The notes: generated by a model not told the origin, from the letters alone. 64,000 nucleotides of DNA from Hofstenia miamia (GCA_004352715.1 SCFE01000005.1:3964524-4028523), one strand, 5' to 3'; positions 24,965 to 38,700 are shown, numbered from the stretch's first letter. Program-made: numbers and translations.

Positions 24965-25602
24965 GAACAAACTGGGTGAAGAAGCATATAGACAGAAGAG
25001 TAGAAGTAAGTGATAAGTGTAGGCTATGTAAGAAAGAGGCGGAGACAGTAGATCATCTGATAGCAGGCTGTGAGAAGTTGGCACAGAATGAGTATAAGAT
25101 CAGGCATGACAAGGTGGGAAGAATGGTGCATTGGAGTTTGAGCAGGCAGCATGGGTTAGAAGCAGGAGACAAGTGGTATGAGCACAAGCCACAGGGCGTC
25201 ATAGAAAATGAGAAGGTTAAGATACTGTGGGACTTCAACATACAGACGAGCAAAGTGATAGAAGCACGGAGGCCAGACATAGTAGTGGTAGACAAAGAGA
25301 AAAGATTAGGAACAGTGATAGACATAGCAGTACCAAAGGACAGGAATGTAGAAAGCAAGGAGAAAGAGAAGATAGACAAGTACAGAGAGTTGGCAGAGGA
25401 AATAGAAAAGCTGTGGAAGTTAAAGAAAGTTGAAGTAGTCCCGGTAGTTGTAGGAGCACTAGGAGCAGTGAGTAAGAAGCATACGAGATACTTGGAGGAG
25501 TTGGGAGTACCAAAGTGGGGAGGAGCAGTAGCACAGAAGGCAGCATTGTTAGGAACAGCTAGAGTCCTGAGGAAAGCTCTCAGACTCCCTGGGAACTGGT
25601 GA
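24965..25602 (+). CDS. LINE C-terminal zinc knuckle and nuclease domain (fragment)
   Basis: Open throughout to TGA at 25600-25602, about 210 codons. It starts mid-protein at TNWVKKHIDRR. A CCHC motif, CRLCKKEAETVDHLIAGC (C-x2-C-x9-H-x4-C, about 25018-25070), follows where the reverse transcriptase would end. A restriction-like nuclease segment has RRPDIVVVD (about 25268-25295) and, some 14 residues on, IDIAVPKD (about 25318-25341), the PD...D/E arrangement of R2/R4-type endonucleases. A conserved tail VVPVVVGALGAVSKKH and LLGTARVLRKAL follows. The reverse transcriptase and N-terminal parts are missing, so this copy cannot transpose. The frame is G-rich and codon use differs from surrounding DNA. 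Confidence 0.85.
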
Positions 25603-25650
25603 GTTCCCCGAGCTGAGAGGGATACCAGCATGAAGCTGTGATGTGCAAGG
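24965..25650 (+). mobile_element. 5'-truncated R4/Dong-like non-LTR retrotransposon
   Basis: The 3' part of a LINE encoding a downstream endonuclease-type C-terminus (see CDS), a short 3' region of about 50 bp, then ATAATAATA. It is flanked on the left by (TAA)15 and on the right by a few TAA-like units. R4-clade Dong elements are known to insert specifically into TAA repeats, and the coding pattern (CCHC motif then RPD...D) is that of the R2/R4 group. Truncation at the 5' end is the usual outcome of target-primed reverse transcription. The uninterrupted frame points to a relatively recent insertion. Confidence 0.8.
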
Positions 25651-25660
25651 ATAATAATAT

Positions 25661-28408
25661 AAAGAAAAAACCTTTTTCGAACTGTTATATCATTATTAAG
25701 CTTTTTTAAAATAATAATTTAAAAATATTGATGTTTATAAGAACGAATTGTTCTGCTAATACATCATTAGACATTAGTTCTATGCTTTGCACATACATAT
25801 ATTGTCTCTGCTAAATTCAGTATATAGGAGGATAGCATTGACTGTGGAATATGCATAGTCCTTTTCTTTAATACGTGTACGCAAAAATAGTTTTCCTGAT
25901 TTTTTGCCAATCTTTGACTGCCGGAAGGGGCATGTGCCTCTCTGTGCTCCTCCTTTACCTGTGCCTACGTGAAGTGCAGGTACAATCATTTAAAATTATA
26001 TGAAAGTCGCTTACTTTGGTTAGTAGTAAAAAAAAGCTACTCAGAAACCAAAGTAAATTTTCAACACAACTCTAAATTTGACGAAAGATGTGTCGTTTCT
26101 TTGTTTTTCAACAGGTTGTTATTTAAATCACTTGTAAATGCACTGTTTAAAATGAATATGTATTTTAAATACTCACAAACTTGTTGATAAAACGCATACA
26201 CTCGTTAAATTAACTCAAGTACAATTGAACATTCTTAGTTTATTAGTTGTTCTTGACAAAATGGTTTTCTTGTGGCTTTATATAGTTTTATATTTTAGAT
26301 CATCAGAGGATACTAAAATTTTTTCATTAACCAATATCAAATACACATTTAGGAACTTAAATCAATATTTTAAAATTTGCTAAACACTGTTTTACTACTG
26401 TATATGCAGGGTTGGCATGTTTTATACAGGACCTGTTTAAAGCATGTTTTATACACTGTTTAAAACAACTGTTTTTTGAAATGTTTTTTTAAATGTTTTT
26501 TTCAAGTTTATATAGAACTTTATGGAAAGTTTGGAAAATAATTTTTGGTTTGCTATTATACGTGTTTTCAGCAAAGTTTTATTACATTGAGGTGAGCAAA
26601 AAAACATTGTTTTAAACGTTTAAAAAGTTTTTTTTGTAAAAAATACACTGTAGTTTAAACAATATACCCTTTATTTGGTATTAAAGAATTGAAAAAACCA
26701 TCGAAGGAAATGAATAACATAAAAAGTTGCAATTTATAATTAGCATGAAGAAGTTATATAATATAAGTTAATTTACGTCTTAATATATATATTACATTTA
26801 AGACTGATAGAAAGATTTGACAACCTTTACATTACTGAATTTGAGTCCCATATTTAGCGAACAGAGAAAACGTAAATGATTGACTAAATAATGAAATTAC
26901 AAATACGCAGAATTTGAACATATTTTAAAATATTTGCAAATTATTTACTCTCAAGCTTCCAAGTTTTGGTTTTTTTTTGTTTATACTCTAGCGCCTAAAT
27001 ATTTAAGAAGATATTTTACTTTAGTAAATTTTTTTGTCTAAAATTAGGTAGAGAATGCTGAAAATTCTTAAACACGATTATATACTATCTACGATATAAG
27101 TAAAATATTATTTGTTTATTTTAGTGAAAAATTTATAAAAAATAAATGGAGACTTTTTCATTAAAATTCTTATTAAAAAGGTATTCATTTTTCAAGATGA
27201 TGTTTTAATTAATGGTACTGTCAAGGTCAATGATTCAGCATTTTTTATCCCTGAAGTCTTAATTTAAAAAAATTTGATTAATCATGTTGTTCTAGGTAGT
27301 AGCGTAATGTTGGTAGAGATTTTTCGAACTAAAGGGTAATTTAGATTATGCATCTCTTAAAAAATTAATGGGAGATCAATGTTAGGAAATTATAGGCATA
27401 AATACCGTTCACCCAAAAAGCTTCATTTTTGATCTGTAATTCTTTTTTCATGTTCTATAATATAGTCAAATGTTACCCTGACAAGATTTTTACTTTTAAT
27501 TTAAGCATTTTCAGCATTTAGTTTATTAAACGATTTATTTTTTAATGTCCACATGACACCCTAAAATATCTATTTTTAGAGTGTTATCAAAATTTAGTGC
27601 TGTATTGGATGCCATTTTTCAAAGATAGTAAAAAATTTAAATTTGAAATTGAAAACTGAATTAGAAGGGCATTCTTGTGTTATATATTCTTACATTTGCG
27701 TTATTGAGTATACAAAATGTGGCATAATTTGATAACTTTCGTTTGCCTTGATGTTCTAAATGTTAAATTTACTATTAATATTGTAAAAACTATATGTAAT
27801 TTTTGTTATTTTGTATGTGAAGATTTGTTGAAAGCAATGACCTCCTCTTAGAATCATATTATTGGAATTAATTAGTAAATGCTGTTTTATAAATGCATTG
27901 GAAAGGAGGGCAGTGTTCAATTAAGGAATATGTGTACCAAATGTACAATAAAAGAGAAATAATTTTAGCGATAAAATTGACATTTTGTAAATTTGTGAAA
28001 TTGTTTAATTGTTGTCGTCTTCCCTCGCTAAATGTCGGCATTTGCAGTATCTCTCCAACTCTACTTTGGAGATATTCCGGTGGCGGGTTGCGCTGGCTTT
28101 ATAAAAATGCTAATTGACTGAATTTCGCGCACTTCTTAACTTTGAGTTTTTTCAACACCCACTTTTAGTGTTCGCTACTTACCTGGATTTTGTTTACCCT
28201 TTCCAGTTTTTCCAAGTGCTTGGGTATTAAAGGGCAATTTTACCCCATAACATCTCAAACATGCATTAGTATTTGATGATTCATGCAGAAACTCAAGTTC
28301 TCACTTTTGGCTAATGCCCCCAAAACTTCATTTTAATGTCAGAACCTTTATATATTTTTTCCACTTGTTATGTTAACTGTGGCTGATCTTTTGTTACCTA
28401 ACTTCATC
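25661..28408. other. AT-rich DNA, no gene recognised
   Basis: A TGCAGGGTTGGCATGTTTTATACA phrase near 26405, with several partial copies of GTTTAAA around it, looks like degraded repeat material without a defined partner. A short higher-complexity patch lies at about 28010-28110. Confidence 0.45.
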
Positions 28409-28791
28409 AAAGTTTAGAAAGTGTCAATAAATTTAAATTTTTCTATTTTCAGACAATTTTCATGCCTCGGTGACTCCTGACCTGAATCTAGATTGAAGCT
28501 TTTTGAGGCTTGTTGTAATACAACGTAATATTATATTAGAGATTGAAGGCAAATTAAAACTTTAATCAATAGAAATTCAACATTTATTTGAGAAATGATT
28601 TTTTTTAATTGTGGTTTTATTAATCGTTTAAATCATTTTTTCTTGTAAAATATCAATAAATAATAATATTCATGGCCCAAAANAAAGTTTAGAAAGTGTC
28701 AATAAATTTAAATTTTTCTATTTTCAGACAATTTTCATGCCTCGGTGACTCCTGACCTGAATCAATAAATAATAATATTCATGGCCCAAAA
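28409..28791. repeat. unmerged haplotype overlap around an N, with a 166-bp indel
   Basis: 28409-28488 is repeated exactly at 28684-28763. 28655-28682 is repeated exactly at 28764-28791, with the single N at 28683 between. The left contig has 166 extra bases (28489-28654) that the right contig lacks. Both indel edges carry the microhomology ATC. The simplest reading is that two contigs from different haplotypes overlap and were joined with an N instead of merged. Confidence 0.85.
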
Positions 28792-31759
28792 ATCCAAATT
28801 TCAAAAAATATACATACATCATTGAATAGCAAGAAAAAAACCAGATGGAATTTTAAAATTTCTTCATGCGAAAAAAATCTGTAGGCTTTATTACTAAAAA
28901 TATTTGATGTTTTGTATATTATTTTGCGTAGAAATGAATTTGGAAATTACTTCCTAGTAAAATTAACCTTCAAAAACTATTCATTTGCTAAATAATGTGT
29001 GTTTGCTAACATCTGTAGTTATGTTTGCAAAAGATCATGATATTTTATTAAAACGAGATCATATTATGTTGATATAATTATGAGTCGTCGCTGCATATCT
29101 GTCTCTTTATAAACACGTTTCAATCAAAAGATAATCTGTGAAAGTCTAATATATATTTCCTACCCGAAACATACACGAAAATTTTAAATTTAATGTTATT
29201 TTAACCCATCACATAAATATCTATTTTCTGTTAAAATCCAAAATATTTTGGACACTGCTATTTTTTACACATTATACTTGTACATGTGCAAATAACTTTC
29301 TTACAATTCATTAGAATTTCAACACGTTTATCAGTTAATTATTAAATTTTCTCTATTTCGAATTTCCTCATTGAACCCGACTTTAATTATCAACAACATA
29401 AAGCAGATATCTCGAGCTTCTAGATGTAAAATTGGCAAATTTTTTACGAAATTAGCTTATTACCCATATTATTAAAACCTGATGTCAAAACCATTTAATA
29501 CAGTAGAAACTGCAAAAAGCAGCTTTTAATAAATTGATATTTCATATCGTTTCAAAAGAATAACTTATTTTCCAAATTTAGCCGATTTAAGTTTCAATTT
29601 TAGTTCAATAAATGGGTGCTCCACCCCTATGTTTTCGCTCCTGGTTATATTTGATCCCTAATATACTGTTACAAAAGTTTGCTTGTTTTTGTAACAGCGT
29701 GCTGTAGGAAAGATATCAAAAGTATAAGAGAGGCTTTGCTATGGTATTTTTCGCATGGCGACGTGATAGTAGGCGCCTCTTTGACAATATTTTATGTTGA
29801 AAACGCTGACCTGTTTTCACAGTTGAACAAAGGCTAATAATTAATTATATTTGGTTTTAATTATATATTGGCTTGCTTTGTTAATTTTAAATGCACATTT
29901 TACAATTTTGGAACATAGATGCATATCTGAGAATTAAATTATTATTCAGTTTAAGCGAGTTTTTATTTTTATTACGCACTTTCCAACGCCTAGTGGCCAA
30001 CCACCCTAGCTCATATTTGCTACGCCTCTTTCTAAAACAGTTCTATTTTAACTGTCATGAAGGAAGAACTAAATCATAATGATTTTATTACATTTTAATT
30101 AATTAATTGATGTATATTGAGAATAGAATGAGTGGCTCACAAACGAATTTTTGTTGTTTGAGCTAAGCATTTTAAAATGGAAATTCTAAAAAATAGTCTG
30201 AAATTTTGATTCTGATCTACTTTAAATTTTTTTTCAGTTTTTTAAAAATGCAATAGTCAAAGCCTGAATTAAATTTTCCATAAATTTTCTGCTTTGTTTA
30301 TACAAACTCGATAACTATGTTAATAAAATTTGTTTAGGTTTATTTTTCTACATTCATTTAATTTGCACTAACATTTTCATTGCAGTTAAATCCGACATAT
30401 TTTTTTTATCATAATTGGCATTTTCTATTAAAACAGTTGTTCGTTGTTCTTTCATATTAACATGTAATTTTACGAATTTGTAAAGTTTTGGTGTGCTATG
30501 CATATAGCAATTTACCAAGTTTGATGTTAAAAAATTTCGTTTGAAACTTTTGCCATTTTGGAGTATTAATTTGATGTTTATGCAACCAAACTGATGTAAT
30601 AAGTTTGAGTTCACAATATTAAAAAATGGACTCTGAAACTTGTGAGATGTAGATGTATTGTGTAACCATGTTTTGAATTCTAAAATGTTTATGTAAGTCC
30701 ATGTATTGACTTTATTATTTTCGATCTAATAGATTTAAATTAACACATTATTATTTAGATTTTCATTTTATATATTTAACTGTCACGTCAATTGATGGAC
30801 ATTTTGGCAGCGATGTATTTATGTCTGTGCCTGTTGCAACACTCATTTTATTCTATTTCAAACTTTTCGCATAGAACAGAAAATATAACCTCCATCCAAA
30901 AGTTTTAATCAAATACAACGTTTATTGTGCAATATTTTCTGATAAGCAAAATATAACAGGAGTTTTGGCTAGATGTAGTAAAGTTTGTTACCCTGAAAAT
31001 TGGAAGACATTAGCCTTATTAAAAATTCTTTTTTAACTAAATCACAACAAGTTGCTAAAATTTGTGTAATAGAGCAAAAGTTCATAATTTTGAATGCGTG
31101 ATTAACGTTTTGTCAGATTTGGTTTTGTTGCTTGTTAGCCCCCTGCTTGTGTCTAGATAAGAAGAAATCTATTTGATTCCTCGTTGTTTCTTAATTAATG
31201 TTTTACATTAAAATTATTCTAAGTTTTCATAATCCTTAAAACTTATTTCATTAGACGTTTTGGAACTTGATAGAATAATATTTGCTTCATTTCACTTTTA
31301 AGTATTTTTCATTACTCAACAATAAGCCATAATAATGCTTTTGATCCAAATTCACAGTAAGCCATGTATAACTTAATTAGAAATGTGTCGTTGAAGAAGC
31401 GCAAATACAGCCCCTGTACATAAACTTAGGGAGTCCTATCTGTAGTTAAACTAGTGTAAATATTTTCATTACAATTCAGTATAACTTTAGAAAGATTTGT
31501 TTCAACACTTCTTTGAAAAGATATGTGGATGTATATGTATATTTGATATTTAAGTATGTTTTATAGGATAGGTTTAGTAGATTTTTTTATTGTTTTTGTG
31601 TGTATTATTATAAATTGTATTGGGAATTCTCCATATGTGTTTTTGATGAAAACGTGTTTTAATAGAAAACGTGTAGCTTTGTAAAAAGTTTAGAAAAAAT
31701 ATTTATTTTATTTGAGGTTATAAAACTTTCATCTCGATGCAAAATACACATTTCTCCTC
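28792..31759. other. AT-rich DNA, no gene recognised
   Basis: Only chance-length frames (up to 86 codons at 30354-30614 on the minus strand) without domains. No repeats with partners in the window. Confidence 0.5.
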
Positions 31760-32050
31760 GAGCGGAAATTAATTTCTGTATCCTCCATTGGTCGTCAAAT
31801 GTAATATTTTTCGATTGCGTAACAAACAACGCCCAGGTACTAATTACAATTTAGGTAAACAACGCCTTCTCAGACCATTCGGGCGTTTACAACCACTTGA
31901 CTGCCATAAAAATGGCAATTCGTTAAAGTTCAGTGGTTGATTTATTTGACCTTGGCGGCTAATTGTTTCCTAGCCTCGTTCCTTTGTTAGATGCAATTTT
32001 TGACCCAATTGAATAGTGGAAAAAGGCATGGGACTCTACAATTTCTCACC
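31760..32050. promoter_or_regulatory. candidate noncoding regulatory island A
   Basis: The sequence is much more balanced in base composition than its flanks and has no reading frame. It contains a GTAAACA Fox-type site (about 31854), CCACTTGA (31893-31900; minus strand TCAAGTGG, the NK2 consensus), homeodomain cores (GGAAATTAATTTC, CTAATTG) and CCTTTGTT (Sox-type). It is about 11 kb downstream of the NK2.1 gene. Enhancer status is inference from composition and site content only. Confidence 0.3.
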
Positions 32051-33139
32051 CACGAATTCTAATAATTTTTAGGATTGTTGAAAATTTTATTTGATTGTTT
32101 ATCGGAGAAAATAACTAAAATTTTCCATTGAAACATACTCTAAAGAGAAATTATAGATTGCTAGTTCACTTTCCTAACTATGAAAAATATAAAATATCTA
32201 GGTATTTACTGGTAAAATCTTAATCCTAACTTTCCAAATTTAGTGGTTTTATGAAGTTATTAAATGGATTTTTAAATGCTAAAGCAATGGTGTATAAATT
32301 CAGCAATTTAACTACCACCAACGTGTTTTGGGTTTTGTAAATTTTTAAAACATCTTAAAAAATTTTTTAGTTGTCTTTCGATTTTTCCTAGTTTTTTGAA
32401 GATATTGTTATGTTATTGATCATCATCTAAGTATCAGTATTTTTTGAATTGTTAGATAGAAAACAAATTGTTGTTACATAGATTCTATCTTTATCAAAAA
32501 AATATTATTGATAAAACATTTAAATTTCCAGCTATAAACTAGACTTCAATACATTGTATCGCCTTGATAAAATCTAAGTCTTTCGCCTTTTTAATTAGCT
32601 CCGAAAATATAATGTTACCTAATTTTATTGAAACACATCTTTTAATTTTTTTGTAATTTATAATATTTAATTAACTCTATATGCATTTTTAATGGGCTTA
32701 AATTGAGCTTTAAAATGCAAAGAAACTCAGTTTCGTCATACGATTTCTTCAAGTTCTGATTCTACCTAGTTTTTAAGGTTTCTTGCTTCATCAAAATGAT
32801 ACTTAAACATAATAGATTCTATGACTGATTAGACAGTCGTAAAATTATAATATATTTCTGTGAACGCTACAGAATAACATTTCATTTGTAATGGCATTTC
32901 GCTGAAAATGGATATAGTGTAAATTAACCTTTTTAAATGTTTTCTATTTTCTCTCCACAATTTGCCATTAGCTAGGTCTCTCTAATTTATTAAAAGTGTG
33001 GGGTTTATTCTGTCAATTCATTTTTATTGTTCTCTAAATTTAAATAATTTTTAATATTTACATGTGACCGCTAGAATTTTTAAAAATATACCAGTTTAAA
33101 TCATTTTTATTTCGATTATTGTGTATGCTTATGCAGTTG

Positions 33140-33345
33140 TACCAAAATTATCACTCTGGTCTCCCTGGTACTGCTTAATTGATTTAAGATTCACTAATTG
33201 CTTGGAAAACGTCGTTGGAGGCGTCTCAGTTTTCAAGTAGACATCACTTTCATTTGATTAGTTAACGTCCTGGAAGTTTGCAAAATTGACTTCAGGTCAA
33301 CAACGACTTTGTATTTACAAGGCACTAAACCAAGCAGTTATCAGT
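33140..33345. promoter_or_regulatory. candidate noncoding regulatory island B
   Basis: A noncoding patch of higher complexity with GCTTAATTGATTTAAG, CACTAATTGCTTGG, TTCAAGTAG (NK2-like) and CAGGTCAAC (nuclear-receptor-like half site). It is bounded by A/T runs. Regulatory function is inferred. Confidence 0.25.
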
Positions 33346-33423
33346 GTGCATAATTTCATAATAATTATATTTTCTTATCGCTACAATTGTTAAATGTATA
33401 GGTGTGAAGTTAAATACAATATC

Positions 33424-33586
33424 GATTTTTCGTAAAAAATTGAAAAATTTAAAATCTAGGATCGTGAAATGCATTTTTTAGGGTCTATTTTCTCAATATT
33501 TTAAAAAATTTTCGCGGGGCTTCGCCCCGCATTGGGGAATGATGATGATGTCCCCCCCCCGTCAGAAAATCCTGGGTACGCCCCTG
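33424..33586. repeat. dispersed repeat, copy 1, with GC hairpin
   Basis: It shares TTTTTCGTAAAAAATT, AAATGCATTTTT and AGGGTCTATTTTCTCAATA, in the same order, with 58360-58420. It contains a perfect hairpin GCGGGGC-TTC-GCCCCGC (about 33514-33530) and a C9 run. The right edge read inward is CAGGGGCGTACCCAGG, resembling the CAGTGGCGTACACGCAGG end at 58280. Probably a short nonautonomous DNA transposon. Confidence 0.6.
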
Positions 33587-34984
33587 CACGCTCATTATGG
33601 GATTCTTCAAGAATTCTCTTTAAAAAACTCTTAAACTTCTAGGTATTTTTAATAGATATTTAAGGAGAATCACTTGCGAAACAAATTGTAATTCAAAATG
33701 AAGACTTTATTTTTTTATGAAGATATTATTTCAATAAATGATGCATTAGTAAATCCAAATTTTTCGGGCTTTGTATAAATAACTTTATTGTTGATGTACA
33801 TGCACAAAAATTTCAAAATCACAGTATGCGTACTGTTTTTTTAAGGAATCATTTAAAAAATTTTGAGCCAAGATTGTGAGTAGTAACCAGTGCTGCCACT
33901 GAGGAGGCCTCCAAATGGCAATAATACTTTTTATTCTATAAAAATAGAAATAAAGCTTATTTAAACAATTTTAAACAAATTGGGGTCCCGAGTAATTGAA
34001 TAAATATAGCAAAAAATCGAGGCCCATAATTAGAAAAAGTATCTTTAACATTTAATTTTAGACAATTTTGAAGGCCCAGTATTTATGCAGGTACAAAAAT
34101 TTAGTAAAAAATATCTATTATGCACTAAAACGGTTATTGAAAATTCAATACATAAAATTCGTAGATGTGGAGTGGGGGTCTCGTATTGACATCTCGCACC
34201 GTGCCTCAAATTTAAAAAAATGCCACTGGTCGAAATAACTTCCTTACTGATTCTTAAATTTCTATGATGCATTTCATTTGTTAAGTTTGCGATCTGAGTT
34301 GTCTACATATAAAATAAAGAGGTTAGGACGATGTTTTGTAATTTCGTGCAAGAAAAAATTATAATTTTGGGATGTCTTCTACTTAGAATGAATTTGTTGA
34401 GATTGTAGAAATAGCGCATCTGTAAATCTTAAAAAGACAATTATTATAAATATACAAATAGTCATGTCTTCTATGGATGCCTGTTCTTATATTTTATGTA
34501 TTTATATAATTCAATTATTTTTTTTCAAACTTCTAACCGTCTCATCTGTGGTTAAGGTAAATTTTGTGTTTTCGAAAATTCTATAAGTAATATAAGTAAG
34601 ACTTATAATAAAGCACAACTGATATTGTTATTTTAACTTGATTTATGGCATTATTATACTAACTAGTTATCCCGAAATTTATTGTTTAGCTTTAAACAAT
34701 TCATTTTTTAAGTAAGTCATTAATAAATATTGATATATATATATTTTCAATACATAGAAATTCATTGGTAAGAACGTAAACTCATGAAATTAACTTAATT
34801 TTTCTTGATTTCAGTTATTATATTTGAAATACATTTGGTTTATTTAGATATATACAAAAAGCACCACTTATACATGCATTTATGAAGAAATATTGAAGTT
34901 AAATTATTGCTGAATTCTAGTATGTTTACATGCAATTGAATACATAAATTTATATGTATTTAAATATTTTCTGAGTAATTAATT

Positions 34985-35165
34985 GTAGGCCTCCATGTTT
35001 GGTTGCATTCTGTTGGATTGGTTTGTCAACGTACTAATAGGATTCCCAGAATGGCTCCTAATATGTATTCATTTTTTCATTCTACTACAATTTGCCAATC
35101 AACAGAAAGCGTAATCCACGTGTGAAAAGCACCCCTTTTCTTTGCGTGGCTCTTCTATTATATAA
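34985..35165. promoter_or_regulatory. candidate noncoding regulatory island C
   Basis: A balanced-composition, noncoding segment between long A/T-rich flanks, with an ATTAATTGTAGGCC start, CCAATCAAC and CACGTG. No frame and no repeat partner. Function inferred only. Confidence 0.2.
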
Positions 35166-35439
35166 CCTCTTTAAAATATTAGTTTCAAAAACTGGTGATT
35201 ACAGTATAAAGACATAATGACCCAAATGAAGAACTGGAGAGGATAATGGAGTATTTGAAAACATAAGCTATGAAAAAATACCGGCATAGTTTTTAAGTGA
35301 AAAGTGTGCTTCAAGGTTTCTTCCATCCCTATTCATGTCAAAGACATTCCTGTGTCAAATAAATAATACGGTTGTGAATTAACAGTTATTTTTTCATTGC
35401 TTAATTGCTATCTTTGATAAAATCAACTGAAGATCTCAC

Positions 35440-35760
35440 CCAATTGATAGGGAGTCACAATAACATGTTTAGGGCGGGGAGAGGCCTCAATTAATGCCAA
35501 GTGACGGAAGTGCTTAATTATGTCCGCTCCAGTGGGTATTTTGGCCTGCCTGCAGCGCATAGGGTCTCTGATAAAAGCATTAGATTAATACGCTTTGCTA
35601 GCGAAATTTATTTTTCCTAATCGCTAGTAAATTATAGGGCGCGAAGATGGTCTTTTCCCCAGATAGCCGCCTTATCAAATTGGTTAATTGAGCCAAGGTG
35701 TGAAAATCAATTACCTTTAACCGTGGCCATTGGAAAAGATTACAAAAACCAATCCAATTC
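35440..35760. promoter_or_regulatory. candidate noncoding regulatory island D
   Basis: The clearest of the islands: about 320 bp with few homopolymer runs. It contains CTCAATTAATGCC, CCAAGTGACGG and GAAGTGCTTAATTA (NK2-like AAGTG cores beside homeodomain TAATTA), GATAA and CAAATTGGTTAATTGAGCC. It is noncoding in all frames. It lies about 7 kb downstream of NK2.1. Cross-species conservation would be the decisive test. Confidence 0.35.
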
Positions 35761-38700
35761 TTCTGTTTTTGACAGATTTGTCACCCAGTTTTATTCGCAT
35801 TTCTTCGCTTTTGACACAGTGCCTTCACTATTGACAAAATCCTATATAATTATTTCCCGCATTTAAAATACATACCTGTCCATTTTTATTATAATATTTA
35901 TAATTGCTCCATCATTTTTACTTAAGAAATTGGTTATTAAATAAATATTTACGAAAAATAATAAAAATTTGATGTAAACAATCAAAAAACACAATAAAAC
36001 ATTGTCAACAAAGGCCACAATTAAATATTATTTTTCAATAATTAAATTCCAGAAAAATGCTTTGGCATGATGTATCTATAATCCAAATTCAATATGTTCT
36101 GCTAATTATTTATTGATTTCTTTTTTATTATCAAATACTAGGGTATTTAGTTCAATTTTGATGTACCCATGCTATTTTTTGGGATGTCAAGCCTGTGACA
36201 TTTTTAATGCCTTCAACCCTGTTAAGTTTTTTAATGCTTTCAAGCTGGCAGAATGGCTTGCATTTACTTTCAATTTGAAGTTTACCGTGAGCGTTTTTTT
36301 CAAATTTCAAATTAATTTAAAATTCGCATTGCGCTTTTCTACATTGAACTGTATTCTGATTTTAATATTGCCTAACTTAAATTGCTAAGTTCTACACACC
36401 CTCTTATATTTATAGTCCTTTACCTTTAAAACGTTTCAAGTTTAAGCGTTTTGAGAGAGACTGAAATGGGCCTTTGAATTTCTTTGATTTCAGTCAAAAT
36501 TGATCTGTGAAAAACTCGCATTTTATTATGGATCTGAAAAACTCCTTTTATTTTATTGAAAGGTTTTATTTATAAATTGTTGTGAGGGCATTAATTTTAG
36601 AATTTCAAGTAATTTTCTGGAAGTAACTGTGCCCTGACTTGAACATGTATTTCAGTATGTACAGAGAAAATTGAATTGTGTCAGCAAAAAATGAAAATTG
36701 TGCTAATCTAAGAAATGGATTACTAAGTGTTCATTAGAGATTTCGTTCTACACTTTTAAGAATCAAACCTTAAGAAGTGTCTGTTCGGAATAACAATTGT
36801 TCAAACGTCAACGCTTAAAAAGCGAGAGTTTACCCAAAGGAATTTCAGGTTTTATCAAACTAATTCAAGGAATTGTGGAATTTTTTTGTTTCATTTGATG
36901 ATTTTCTGTCAGATTTCCTCTTTGTTTATTAATGAGAACATAATTCCACATAGAAGTTGACATCAAAATTTTTAATAGACCTCAGAAATTTGCTAGATTT
37001 TCAAATTTTTGAATTTTTTATAATAAAACCACTTTATAAAGAATAATACAGCGACGTCGCTAACTTTTCTTTGCAACCGATTCTTGCAGGTGACACACAT
37101 CAACGTTTGTGTAGACATAACTTGGAAGTATAGTTCTTATGGTTTTCAATGTTTTTGAAAGTGTCAAAAAATTTGCATTTCCACTTCTTACTTTCCTTCT
37201 AAATGAGAGATCATAATTATATAGAGATCCACTGTTTTGTAGGTAAGATTCTTTGAAAAAGACCAAAGTTAATACATTGTTTTGAAGGTAGTTGCTGCAG
37301 AATGGTTGAGCCGCATGTGTTGCAACTATTTCCATTGCTAAACTTTAATCAGATTTTTCATAGAATATAATTGTATGTTTTCTCTTTTATAATGAATTTT
37401 GTACTATTTTAATCGTAAGTTAAATTGGGTTAATTACAGCAGGCGCTTTAATTAACGCTTCATCAACGAGTCCTATTACCGTTTTCGAGTGTCTTCAATA
37501 CCTCTGTTACAAAAGGCATACGAGTAGCGAACACAATACGACAATACCGACCCAGATGTTATCTCAATTCGAAGTACTTGTGTTGTTTTCTGCAAATTTG
37601 TCTTCATTTCCACTAATTGCTTTTCCCGCATTTTCAATATATCTTCTCCCTGTTTCGTATGTTTCAATTATATCAATTTTTTATCAGCCTTGTTTCAAGG
37701 TTGTATGTGGAAGCTTTATACCTATACCCTCGGACTCGGAAGTGATGTAAAATTATTGATTTTTTCAAAGAAAGTAAAAAGCCAGCCTTTCTAAAAATTG
37801 AGTGAATTAATACGTTGATACATTATATAGGCTTTTGTTTGTGTTAAGTTGTAATGTTAGCTGACAACAATACAAATAAACAAATAAAAACGGAATATTA
37901 AACGCTTTTTATTTCATATTACTTAAATACCTGTTTTGAAAGGATGGAGTGTCAAAACGCCCTCTTAACAATACCGTTTTAATATACACTTGAGCGATAA
38001 ATGGTTTGTAATTCGAAAGCAGGTTCTTTGTAATTATCCCTTTTGAATAGAGTTGTTTTTTCTGTCAGCAAAGTACATTCTGCGTTTTAATTAAACCCCT
38101 CAGGAATTCATTAGTAAATATTTACACCAAACATTTCACACGAGTGTTTGTTTAGCTTACAGTATCTGAATTCTCTAACTACTCATTGCCTAATCTCATC
38201 CCTAAAAAGGTGCTTCCCTATTTTTAAGCTGTAAAATCTTAGAAAAAAAATTTTGGTGTGTCCATAAAAAGGGATATTATTCGGCTACATTGGTTGTTTT
38301 ACTAATAACAACTTCCAAAAAAATGCTTGAATTTTGAAATGTAGATAGAACAACAATACAAAAAGCTTCAATAACTATTCATAGCTGTAATAGATCCTTT
38401 CTCTATTTCTCCCTTTCAAAAATTATTTTAAATTGGGTTACCATACAATGTTCGTCAATTTTTATTAATGGGATTTACATCATTTAACTTATGTAGAGTA
38501 AAAAATTAAAAAGATATTTCATAAGTTGAAGTTTGTAAGCTCTTCAAAAGTTTAATCTTTATCATTTTAATAGCATAATAGTTTTTTAAGCATTTCATGT
38601 TTTTAAATATGTTTTCAGCTATCGCTTGATATATCCACCGTTTAGTATAATATTGTATCTATATATTCTATGTTTTTTTAAAAATTACACGTTTGAGTAA

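Noticed and set aside
25053-25631. Long minus-strand frame of 192 codons
   Set aside because: It is the antisense shadow of the LINE C-terminal domain, whose sense frame carries recognisable CCHC and RPD motifs.
26400-26680. Possible fold-back element rich in GTTTAAA and CATGTTTTATAC words
   Set aside because: The words repeat loosely but no pair of ends or duplication could be fixed.
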